From positions 1 to 37,728 of the forward strand of contig JAFGEF010000101.1 in the NCBI GenBank assembly GCA_016931715.1: a DNA stretch of 37,728 bases, given 5' to 3'. The position numbers were made by a program, and so were the translations under genes. The DNA comes from Sedimentisphaerales bacterium. GTDB lineage: Bacteria > Planctomycetota > Phycisphaerae > Sedimentisphaerales > Anaerobacaceae. Position 1 is the first letter of the stretch. Every line of letters begins with the position of its first letter. Below the pieces are notes generated by a model that was not told where the DNA came from, did no database searches, and was given only the letters and a program-made list of their open reading frames with translations. This document shows positions 1 to 7,973 of the stretch, one piece after another.

Positions 1-3000
1 CAGCTTAGCAGTAGAGAGGATGATCCTGATCAGACCTATTTCAGTTTCGGCTTAAAAGAAAGATTATATACTAAAGATGGAAAGTTCGAGTATAATAATC
101 TGCCGGCAGGAAAATATCACATTACAATGAATAGTCTTGATGAAAATCGCCAGTATGAGTTCCCATTATTTCATAAAATCACCCTTGAGAAAGACAAAAC
201 AACAAAGGAATTAATTGAGGTTATTAAAAAGCAGGCATATTACGGCCGAGTGTTGTTCGAAGATGGTACACCTGTCTATTTTGATCCGCCGCCATGGCCT
301 AATGGAACAGGAAGAGTCGCTGTCCCAGACCAACTCGGATTTGAAGCCGATTATATTCCAATTGATAAGGATGGATACTTTGAGGCATTCCTGAAAGACG
401 GCCAATATGAAAGGATTAAAAACGGCGAATTTGAAATGAAAATTTCTATACCTTCTTTGGAAATAGAACGACTCGGCCAATACGCTAACATTTCCTTCCC
501 ACCAGATAAACTCTCCACAGACAAATCCAATGCAGGGACAGTAAAAATTGAAAAGCAATTAAACGAACGGGAACTAAATCCGATAAATGCTCCATCTCTA
601 TTGCAAAAAGAAGTTCCTGATTTTAATGGCATCGAAATTAATAAGAATTCAGAAAAAGAAGAAACTAAAAACCTTACGATAAAAGGTTATGTTACAGATT
701 CATTGGGACGGTCACGCGGCAATGTTTATATCGCTCCTGAAGCGACTAATATATGGCAAGGCATACACAGTGACTTACAGGGGAATTACATACTTGAAGA
801 CATTAAGCCCGAACAGAAAAAATGGGTTGCATATTCTCAGGCTTCCGGGGTATTAGGTTTATTTACAATACCTGATAATTATGACGGCAAGCCAATTCAC
901 GTTACTCTTGATTATATATATGCGAGCGTAGAAGGACGAGTTGTAGGAGAACAAGGCCAAGGTTTGCGCGGCCAGCAAGTCGAATTATTATTAACAACAA
1001 AAGACGGAATAACATATATATTTCCTTCTTCTCAAAGAACCGATTCACAGGGAAATTACGAAATTGGAATATTACCTTTCGGTTCCGGCTTGAAAATTCA
1101 GGCAAGACTTAAAACTACACGAGACGAGTGGAAAAAATATCATACAGATATAATTGAAATTCCGGAAAATCAAATCTTCATTCAAATGCCAACTTTAGTA
1201 ATTGCTGTAGGCAAGCCTGAAGAATCTGACGACGGCAAGGTTCTTGTAAGCGGGCAAATCCTTAACGAAGATGGAAAACCTGTTTCAGGAGCTAAAGTCG
1301 GATTGTATTTTGATATGCCTGAATATATGTCAACATGGGTCAAAGAAGTAATAACTGATGATTCAGGACAATGGAAAAGACGAATCCCGAAGGACTATTC
1401 CGGATTAAATATCACACTAACACATCCGGAATACATAAAGCAATCATGGCTGCAATTTTCTCCAGAAGAACTGCGTAACGGCACAAATAAAATAACAATG
1501 AAAAAAGGATTGCTTCTGAAAGGTATCGTTAAAAATGCCAATGGAGAACCCGTTGAAAACGCTCTTGTTGATACAGGAGGAGGTAAAGGCTCGACTCCTT
1601 ATGGTGAAGTAATGGAAAATCATACAACACCAAGAACCTTGTCCGATGGCTCTTTCAGCGTTGGTGGATTAGCACCGGAAACAATCAATATTGTCGTATC
1701 AGCTTTCGGATATGCACCTAAAAACGTCACTCTCGATATTGTCGAAAATATGAAACCGATTGATATTACACTCAATAAGGGGAAAACTTATACCGGCCAG
1801 GTCGTTGATGCTAATGATAATCCCATTGAAGCAGTTCATATCGAACTTGATGAATGGCGGCTCGGAAACAATCGTAACTCTATAGTAAATCTGACACAAA
1901 CCGATTCAAACGGAATATTCAAGATGGAAAATCTTCCATATGAGGGAACTATTAAACTTTACTACGCTAAAAGCAAAAGCGGCTTAATGGGTTTCAGAAA
2001 AGAAATACCCGAAGATTATCCTGAAATTGACAAGGTTGTAATGTATAAAGTCCCCGTGTTCACCGGGAAAGTGATTGACGCTGAAACAGAAAAACCGATA
2101 ACAAAATTCACTCTAACAAGCGGTATAAAATCATCGGGATTTGGTGATTCTATTGACTGGAGTAAATATTATAAAGAAGAAATAATCTCCAACACCGGCT
2201 CATTCGAGCAAAAATGGAGCGGTTATGCAATTTCATATCCCTTCGTTGGACTATGCCATCTTCGTGTGGAAGCTGACGGTTATCTTTCCGAAACAGCCCC
2301 GCCTATAACATTGGGGCAACATTATGAGCCTGCCGTCATACGAATGACTAAAGGCAAACCATTCAGCGGAACTGTCACCGATTCGGAGGGCAAGCCTATT
2401 CCGGGAGCGGATGTCGGATGGGTGGGACCAGACTCAAAGGCATTTATTAATAACGGCAAATTTGACCAAACCGGGTATTCAAAACAAACTGACATTGTTC
2501 ATAAAACAGGTTTAAATGGCGAATTCAAATTACCTCCAAGCAGAGACAAAGGTTTGATAGTAGTAGTACATGAAAACAACGGGTACGCATCGATATCATC
2601 CGATGATTTTGAAAACGGCTCGCAAATAAAACTAAAACCATGGGCCAAAATAGAAGGAACAATAATTTCTTCGGATGAAAACCGGAAAGAATATAATGTT
2701 TTAATTAATACAGCAGTATCCGATGAGGAATTATCTGCAAAGAAAATTCGATGGATTTTCGATGGCACTTCTTACAGCAGGAAAGATTTCGTAATTAATT
2801 ATATTCCATCTGTTCCAGTTAATATTTGCCAATATATTAATTCAGAAAGAATGAAACCTGTATATCTTGAGCCGCAGCCGGGACAAACTTATAAAGTCGA
2901 GCTTTCAGATAAGCCGGAAATCGTTTCAGGCAGGATAATCGAACCGAAGCCTTTGGAAGGAAAAGTCCTTCCGAAAATGAATGATATAGAAATCAGTGTA

Positions 3001-3357
3001 AATAATGAACAACTCAATAACGGGATGACTTTGATATGTTTTTGGGATTTTGAACAGCGGCCGTCGCGAAACATGATTACTCAATTGGGCAAGAGGATAC
3101 AGGAGCTTGAGAAGAAAGGTATTTCAATCCTTACAATAAATACATCAGATACGGAACAAAAAGTCATGGACGACTGGCTCAAAGAGCAAAACATTAATTT
3201 AAAAGTCGGAAGAATAACTGAAGATGCGGAAAAAACAAAATTCAACTGGGGCGTAAAATCACTGCCCTGGCTGATTCTCACTGACAAAAACCATATCGTA
3301 ATTGCAGAAGGCTTTAACCTCGAAGACCTGGACAGAAAAATACATAACTCAAATTGA
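1..3357 (+). CDS. Carboxypeptidase-regulatory-like repeat protein with C-terminal redoxin-like domain (5' partial)
   Basis: The reading frame is open from base 1, so the gene starts left of the window. The first internal ATG (127) lies inside a repeat unit (DGKFEYNNLPAGKYHIT) and is not a plausible start. About 1118 residues are visible. At least seven carboxypeptidase-regulatory/CNA-B-like beta-sandwich repeats follow one another, with the pattern GxVxDxxGxPvxgAxV...T(D)sxGxF...LP; GKPVSGAKVGL and GKPIPGADVGW are clear examples. The last ~115 residues look like a TlpA/thioredoxin fold ending in a VKSLPWLILTD segment (cis-Pro loop). The expected CxxC is replaced by FWDFEQRPSR, so no redox cysteines remain. 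Known planctomycete relatives often carry an N-terminal M56/BlaR1-type membrane peptidase, which may be the missing part. Probably envelope or extracytoplasmic; function unknown. The next gene is convergent, 24 bp away. Confidence 0.85.
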   Translation, partial: QLSSREDDPDQTYFSFGLKERLYTKDGKFEYNNLPAGKYHITMNSLDENRQYEFPLFHKITLEKDKTTKELIEVIKKQAYYGRVLFEDGTPVYFDPPPWPNGTGRVAVPDQLGFEADYIPIDKDGYFEAFLKDGQYERIKNGEFEMKISIPSLEIERLGQYANISFPPDKLSTDKSNAGTVKIEKQLNERELNPINAPSLLQKEVPDFNGIEINKNSEKEETKNLTIKGYVTDSLGRSRGNVYIAPEATNIWQGIHSDLQGNYILEDIKPEQKKWVAYSQASGVLGLFTIPDNYDGKPIHVTLDYIYASVEGRVVGEQGQGLRGQQVELLLTTKDGITYIFPSSQRTDSQGNYEIGILPFGSGLKIQARLKTTRDEWKKYHTDIIEIPENQIFIQMPTLVIAVGKPEESDDGKVLVSGQILNEDGKPVSGAKVGLYFDMPEYMSTWVKEVITDDSGQWKRRIPKDYSGLNITLTHPEYIKQSWLQFSPEELRNGTNKITMKKGLLLKGIVKNANGEPVENALVDTGGGKGSTPYGEVMENHTTPRTLSDGSFSVGGLAPETINIVVSAFGYAPKNVTLDIVENMKPIDITLNKGKTYTGQVVDANDNPIEAVHIELDEWRLGNNRNSIVNLTQTDSNGIFKMENLPYEGTIKLYYAKSKSGLMGFRKEIPEDYPEIDKVVMYKVPVFTGKVIDAETEKPITKFTLTSGIKSSGFGDSIDWSKYYKEEIISNTGSFEQKWSGYAISYPFVGLCHLRVEADGYLSETAPPITLGQHYEPAVIRMTKGKPFSGTVTDSEGKPIPGADVGWVGPDSKAFINNGKFDQTGYSKQTDIVHKTGLNGEFKLPPSRDKGLIVVVHENNGYASISSDDFENGSQIKLKPWAKIEGTIISSDENRKEYNVLINTAVSDEELSAKKIRWIFDGTSYSRKDFVINYIPSVPVNICQYINSERMKPVYLEPQPGQTYKVELSDKPEIVSGRIIEPKPLEGKVLPKMNDIEISVNNEQLNNGMTLICFWDFEQRPSRNMITQLGKRIQELEKKGISILTINTSDTEQKVMDDWLKEQNINLKVGRITEDAEKTKFNWGVKSLPWLILTDKNHIVIAEGFNLEDLDRKIHNSN

Positions 3358-3381
3358 TTTTTTCATATCAACTGAATATTA

Positions 3382-4068
3382 TTATTCGGTATGTTTGTTG
3401 TCTCTGGTTATTTTTTCAGTCATGTCCATATTCCAGATGTATTTCTGTGTTCTGAAAACTACTATGCACATAACAATTATCGAAATGGCAAGGATAAATG
3501 GCAGTATTTTTTCAATCCAAGCGATACCGAAAATTATTAAAAAGACATTCAGCAGAATAATATAAATGCGAATCTCCGTTGGGCCTGCTCCAAGGAATGT
3601 AATTTTGAATTCGTTTGTCGCGCCGAACGCCAGATATGAGCTGACTAAAAAACACCCGAATACAGGTATGAGAAGGCAAACGATTAATTTGTTCTGGCCG
3701 TCGAGTAAAAATGTATAACCAATCAAAACAGAGCATATAAACACATAATCGAGAAAGTGGTCCATATAATAGCCCCACTTCGGGATACCAGTGTCACGTG
3801 TTCTTCCCAGCGCACCATCGAACGAGTCCGTGAACCACTGCATGAAAACCATCAGTGACGATAACCATAGCCAGTGAATATTGTTCTTTGCTAAATATCC
3901 GAAGAGTAAAAGGCACAAAGACCATACAACAGTAAGTAAAGTCAGATGGTATCCTTCAATCCATTTTGGAAACTTTGAGACATTTGTATCGATTAACTTT
4001 CGCTCGAACTTAGCCAGAAGCGATTTCATAGGAAGCTTCTTGTCACCGCCAAAAACTTTTTTATCCAT
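3382..4068 (-). CDS. CDP-alcohol phosphatidyltransferase family membrane protein
   Basis: The 228-residue protein has about six hydrophobic segments and the family signature DxxDGxxxR-x9-GxxxDxxxD. The key residues are Asp81, Asp84, Gly85, Arg89, Gly99, Asp103 and Asp107. The usual Ala before Arg is Gly (ALGR). In this family the aspartates bind the metal ions that let an alcohol displace CMP from a CDP-alcohol, giving a phospholipid or related phosphodiester. It acts in the inner membrane. Substrate cannot be told from sequence; phosphatidylglycerophosphate, phosphatidylinositol-phosphate or phosphatidylethanolamine-type products are all possible. The ATG at 4068 is preceded by an AAAGGA-type Shine-Dalgarno about 12 nt upstream. 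It is encoded alone, convergent with the repeat protein and 95 bp downstream of the glycosidase-like gene on the same strand. Confidence 0.85.
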   Translation of the reverse strand: MDKKVFGGDKKLPMKSLLAKFERKLIDTNVSKFPKWIEGYHLTLLTVVWSLCLLLFGYLAKNNIHWLWLSSLMVFMQWFTDSFDGALGRTRDTGIPKWGYYMDHFLDYVFICSVLIGYTFLLDGQNKLIVCLLIPVFGCFLVSSYLAFGATNEFKITFLGAGPTEIRIYIILLNVFLIIFGIAWIEKILPFILAISIIVMCIVVFRTQKYIWNMDMTEKITRDNKHTE

Positions 4069-4163
4069 TTACTTCAATCCTTTAAGAATTACATCGATAA
4101 ATCGCTAAAATAAAACCTTTCTCTGTACAGTTTTACCATACCTTTTGCCTTAACCTTCACATA

Positions 4164-5264
4164 TTAATCGGCAGAAATTTTAAAGACGAAAGCCGAAGCA
4201 TTCATGTATTGTCCGCCCTGCGATGCCGTAAAAAGATATACCGGCTTGCCGTCTCTAATCAGGATTTGAGGCCTCTCGAAACGACCGTATTTAGTCAGAT
4301 GACCCGGGGCAGGCGGCTGTTCGACATACTTACTAACCTGATGATAAGCAATTTTTGGCTGCGACCATTTAATACCATCGTCAGATTCGAGATACAGACC
4401 CACTTCATGATTAAAAATTCCCATGTCACGTGAAACCATCTTGAATTTGCCGTCCTCGATGAAAACATACGCATCTTCAATCTGCCTGTTATCCCCCAAT
4501 CCCGAATAGTCAATAACAGGATTACCTTTAAATTTGATATAAGGTCCTTCAAGCGAATCTGCGATGGCAAGGCCGTACTTTCGATTCCCGCGAATCGCCG
4601 GATCAGCAGAATTATAATAATCACTGGAATTCCACGATTTATAGTACAGCCAGAACCGGCCATTCGGATGCTTCACGAAAGAGGGATTAGAAGTACAATG
4701 ATTATCCCACATATCCTCACCGCCCGGCTCAATTAACGGCTTATCCCTTCTTTGCCATGGCCCGGAAAGCGAATCAGCAGTTGCAAGCCCGACACGTTTT
4801 GTATTTGTTTTTCCATTGGAATTGCCCATATAGAACAGGCAGTATTTCCCGTCAATTTTTTGAATATGAGGATTGTGACATGTCGTAGCATCCCAAAAAC
4901 CTTCGCCGCGAGGTGACAGAATTGTTTCAATATTTTCATACGGACCTTCGGCTTTATCAGCCACAGCGTGCGCAATTTCGGATCTGTTTATCCATCCTCC
5001 CATTCGACGGCTTGCGGGCCATCGCGAAAAGAAAACGTGAACTTTTCCATCAGGTCCGTTAATTGGACTTGTCCCCCAGACGTACCAGTCCTTCATTTCA
5101 AGAATTCGCCCTGCCGGTTTCAAACGTTTACAAAAATCAGAAATCTGACTTTCAGAAAAAGATTCTTTCTTTTCAGTCGAATCGCCGGAGACGGAAGCTG
5201 CTGATAAATAACGAAGCATCGGAGCAGCGGCAAGATTTGCTATGAATGTCCTTCTTCTAATCAT
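4164..5264 (-). CDS. Secreted five-bladed beta-propeller glycoside hydrolase-like protein (GH43/GH32-type)
   Basis: The 366-residue protein begins MIRRRTFIANLAAAP, a twin-arginine-type signal peptide common in planctomycete exported enzymes. The body consists of repeated propeller-blade motifs of the form NPxxxxxxGKYxLFYxG: CHNPHIQKIDGKYCLFYMG, NPSFVKHPNGRFWLYYK, IEDAYVFIEDGKFKMVS and RPQILIRDGKPVYLFTA. This is typical of GH43, GH32, GH68 and GH117 folds. A catalytic Asp may lie in the first blade (WGTSPINGPDGKVHVFFS) and an acid in IEDAYVF, but the family cannot be fixed by eye. It probably cleaves or binds a plant or algal polysaccharide in the periplasm. No polysaccharide-utilisation cluster surrounds it. 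The ATG at 5264 has an AGGTG Shine-Dalgarno. Confidence 0.75.
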   Translation of the reverse strand: MIRRRTFIANLAAAPMLRYLSAASVSGDSTEKKESFSESQISDFCKRLKPAGRILEMKDWYVWGTSPINGPDGKVHVFFSRWPASRRMGGWINRSEIAHAVADKAEGPYENIETILSPRGEGFWDATTCHNPHIQKIDGKYCLFYMGNSNGKTNTKRVGLATADSLSGPWQRRDKPLIEPGGEDMWDNHCTSNPSFVKHPNGRFWLYYKSWNSSDYYNSADPAIRGNRKYGLAIADSLEGPYIKFKGNPVIDYSGLGDNRQIEDAYVFIEDGKFKMVSRDMGIFNHEVGLYLESDDGIKWSQPKIAYHQVSKYVEQPPAPGHLTKYGRFERPQILIRDGKPVYLFTASQGGQYMNASAFVFKISAD

Positions 5265-5372
5265 CTTTACTTCACCTATTTATAATTAAAATAACTTCAA
5301 CTACACAGAATATTTCCTTTATTTTACTGACCAATACAAATTTTTCCCTTTTAATTATAGTTCATTCAGTAT

Positions 5373-5891
5373 CTATTGTGAAACAATCCAGGCGATAGCC
5401 GGTAAGGTATTCTGAAACGCATGTACGCAACTTGTTACGAATATTGCATGCCAAAAAGAACGCTGTCGCCAGGATAAGTAACATCAGGAAAATACAAAGA
5501 ACGGCCAAATAACTCCTAATCCCCATGCCAGCGCCCCAAGTGAATGAAAAACAGCCCAGATAATAGCCGACATTACAGCCAGCTTGACTTTATGTTTTGT
5601 TATAAATGACAATATTTTTAGAATTGGAGCCATGAGAAGTGTTTCGACAGGCGGACCTATTACTATCATACTTATTGCCACAAAAAGTACCGGGCCTTCA
5701 AATTTCGGCAATGTCTCTTCGTTCATTATACCAAGTCCAGACAGGATAAAAGAAATAATTAACGAAGGTATAAGACTGATCAATCCTGTACGAATAACGT
5801 ACGTGTGGATAGGTACGTTTATATCAAACAGACGAGAAAGCGGCCAAACATGTTTTTCTGCAGATACAGATTGATTTTCCTCATTATCCAT
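5373..5891 (-). pseudogene. CPBP-family intramembrane protease interrupted by an in-frame TGA
   Basis: A 135-codon frame starts at 5891 and ends at a TGA at 5484-5486. The same frame continues without any shift for 36 more codons to a TAG at 5373-5375. The continuation reads CYLSWRQRSFWHAIF, then CVHAFQN, and ends IAWIVSQ. Together the two parts give the usual layout of a CPBP (CAAX protease and bacteriocin-processing, Abi) glutamic protease. Several membrane segments are followed by a Glu motif (PPVETLL), then a His motif (WAVFHSL), then a C-terminal HxxxN motif (HAFQN). The TGA therefore removes the last membrane segment and the HxxxN motif. This could be a recent nonsense mutation, a sequencing error, or readthrough. 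The N-terminal Glu motif lacks the usual second Glu and Arg, so activity may be reduced in any case. Confidence 0.75.
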
Positions 5892-6017
5892 CAGTTATTC
5901 CCTTTAAACAACCATTACAAATATATTCGTACAATAACCATGAGATCATTTTCACGAATCACCATAACTCATGACGTTTCACATATAAACGAAAAAAATA
6001 TGAAGTCTTAAAATATT

Positions 6018-6578
6018 TTACCTTTGGCTTGTCGTTGCAATCCTTAAGAGGATTTCATTCCTGAGTTCCTGCATATTAATCGTATCGGCAATAATTATCG
6101 CATCCTGGACTTTCCCAGCCATTCCCAAAAAATATGCACAATTACCTGCAGTTTGATTCTTTTCGCTCTGCTGTGTGATCTTATTTAATATGTCTTTCGT
6201 AATTTCTGCTTTTCCTTTTTTGGCAGCATAAGTTGCAATCGCTGCGAATGCCTTGTTTTGCATATTTGAATCAGTGATTTTGATAGCTGCCGCCAAACGT
6301 GAATCTAAGTCAGATTCTCTCTCCACAGCCATCTCCGATACTTCAAAAGGAGTCTTTGGCGCATAAAATATATTGCGATCATCAGTACACCGCCAGACTT
6401 GTCCTGTAGAAGTATCAATTACATACTGATTTGTTTGATTTTCTACTTCCTGAATGACAAGCTGGAAGCGTCCATAAGGCATTGGCGAAGAAGAACTCGC
6501 CGCTCCCATAGCTAAAGCTGCGCAAATTGTCCCAAAAATACCAATAATAAGACTTTTAATATCGATTCGCCTGTTCAT
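6018..6578 (-). CDS. Small exported protein of unknown function
   Basis: The 186-residue protein has an N-terminal hydrophobic segment (IIGIFGTICAALAMGAA) that looks like a signal peptide or anchor. A short module follows (YGRFQLVIQEVE...YVIDTSTGQVWR) of a kind seen in planctomycete proteins, in which a value is reported next to a 'TxTGxVW' turn. The C-terminal half is helical, with two short repeats resembling TPR or Sel1 helices (LAAAIKITDSNMQNKAFAAIA and the segment around NCAYFLGMAGKVQDAIIIA). I do not recognise a named family. The ATG at 6578 is preceded by a GGGAGA Shine-Dalgarno. It is divergent from lpxK, with which it shares a 263-bp promoter region. Confidence 0.7.
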   Translation of the reverse strand: MNRRIDIKSLIIGIFGTICAALAMGAASSSSPMPYGRFQLVIQEVENQTNQYVIDTSTGQVWRCTDDRNIFYAPKTPFEVSEMAVERESDLDSRLAAAIKITDSNMQNKAFAAIATYAAKKGKAEITKDILNKITQQSEKNQTAGNCAYFLGMAGKVQDAIIIADTINMQELRNEILLRIATTSQR

Positions 6579-6841
6579 TGTTTCTCCCTTTCAATTTTTG
6601 ATTATTAATCTTACATTTCCAACTTACACATACAAAAATACAGCTATCTTTAGTGTAACCACTTCTGCTGAAGGCTACATAATAGTATAGACGTGAGAAG
6701 CACCTAATAGTAACAATAATTTTCTAAAAAACCTGCATTTTTTACGCGCACTCTCGTGAAAACTCTTTTTTGTGGCAAAAAAGGACAAGTTTTTGTAAGC
6801 TATTTATCCATAACGTAAAAAAAGACTAAAGGTCTTATAAT
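6579..6841. promoter_or_regulatory. Divergent intergenic region with an 8-bp operator-like dyad, upstream of the LPS locus
   Basis: This 263-bp AT-rich gap lies between two divergent genes and must hold the promoter of the ten-gene LPS unit. It contains a perfect inverted repeat, CTTTTTTG-TGG-CAAAAAAG, at 6765-6783, about 60 bp before the lpxK start. A shorter 5-bp hairpin (AAGAC/GTCTT) sits just before the lpxK ATG. No confident -35/-10 pair was found. The dyad could be a regulator site or part of a bidirectional terminator. Confidence 0.45.
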
Positions 6842-7945
6842 ATGAATTATAACAACTATATTGAACTGATTTCAGGCCAAAGCAAAGGATTCTTTGCCGG
6901 TGTGTTTTATATTATCCTTATCGCGGCTTCAAAAATCTATGCTGTTATAATCAGGCTAAGAAACTTTTTTTATAACAAGCATATTTTTGCGATTCACGAG
7001 GTAGAAGCGAAAGTTATCAGTATAGGCAATATTACCGCCGGAGGCACAGGTAAAACTCCTCTCGTTATATGGCTGTGTAATATATTAACAGCAGAACAAA
7101 GACCAAACACTAAAGACTGTAAACTTGCCATTTTGACAAGAGGATATAAAATAAAACAGAACAAAGACCAGAGATTTTTTCTGGCAGATGAACCAGCGAT
7201 TCTTGCAGAAAACTGCCCAAAAACAAATATTGTTATTAATCCCAATCGTGTAATAGGCGCAGCAGAAGCAATCGGAAAATATGACGCAAATGTGCTGGTT
7301 CTGGATGATGGATTTCAGCATCGCAGACTTGCACGCGACCTCGATATTGTAACAATTGATGCCACTTGCCCGTTCGGTTATGGCAGGATTATACCTGCCG
7401 GACTGTTGAGAGAGCCTCTAAATTCGCTGAAAAGAGCAGATGCAATTGTCATCACACGCTGCGATCAGACATCTGAAGCTCAATTAAGCCAAATCGAGGA
7501 TAAGCTGAGAAACATCAATCCGAAACTGCTGATTGCACGTTCGATACATAAGCCTTTTCATATTAAAACCATAGACAACAGGCAGCTTAGTCTGGAGCAT
7601 TTCAAAAATAAGAAGGTTTTTGCCTTTTGCGGGATAGGAAATCCAGATTCTTTCATAAACTCTCTTAAGAACATGGATTATGACATTGTCGGCACGAAAA
7701 TCTATGATGACCACCATAATTATACAGAAAATTGCCTTGCTGATTTGAGGAAAGAAAGCCAAAATATGGGATCGGAAATTATCTTAACAACGCAAAAAGA
7801 CTGGACAAAAATCCGCCGTTTGGAATCAGTAAAAGACCTTCCCCTGACTTATTTGGTCATCGAGATAAAATTCCTGACTGGTGAAGATAGATTAAGATGC
7901 TTGATTGAAGACGCTTTAACAGGTAAAATCTCACGGATTGACTGA
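6842..7945 (+). CDS. lpxK: Tetraacyldisaccharide 4'-kinase
   Basis: LpxK phosphorylates the 4' position of the lipid A disaccharide precursor at the inner membrane. The 367-residue protein has an N-terminal hydrophobic helix (residues ~18-38). It also has the LpxK Walker A loop GNITAGGTGKTP at residues 62-73 and the conserved stretch LDDGFQHRRLARDLDIV, followed by PAGLLREPL. Length is slightly above the usual 320-350. It is the first gene of the plus-strand LPS unit; hldE follows after 28 bp. Its presence shows that this planctomycete makes a phosphorylated lipid A. The ATG at 6842 has no strong Shine-Dalgarno, but the N-terminus aligns with the family. Confidence 0.95.
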   Translation: MNYNNYIELISGQSKGFFAGVFYIILIAASKIYAVIIRLRNFFYNKHIFAIHEVEAKVISIGNITAGGTGKTPLVIWLCNILTAEQRPNTKDCKLAILTRGYKIKQNKDQRFFLADEPAILAENCPKTNIVINPNRVIGAAEAIGKYDANVLVLDDGFQHRRLARDLDIVTIDATCPFGYGRIIPAGLLREPLNSLKRADAIVITRCDQTSEAQLSQIEDKLRNINPKLLIARSIHKPFHIKTIDNRQLSLEHFKNKKVFAFCGIGNPDSFINSLKNMDYDIVGTKIYDDHHNYTENCLADLRKESQNMGSEIILTTQKDWTKIRRLESVKDLPLTYLVIEIKFLTGEDRLRCLIEDALTGKISRID

Positions 7946-7973
7946 TTATTGTCTTATTTTGGATTTTTTGTTT

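Noticed and set aside
127..129. ATG at 127 as the start of the repeat protein
   Set aside because: The frame is open to base 1, the ATG lies inside a conserved repeat unit, and no ribosome site precedes it; the gene starts outside the window.
5484..5486. TGA as selenocysteine or a recoded sense codon
   Set aside because: TGA ends lpxK, hldE, the GT9-like gene and others here, so it is not recoded genome-wide. I saw no convincing SECIS-like hairpin just downstream, and the family has no known selenoprotein.
7938..7973. TTG start for hldE giving 12 extra N-terminal residues
   Set aside because: The ATG at 7974 matches family N-termini (MYKQLLKIV...); the TTG start would overlap lpxK and add a hydrophobic tail.
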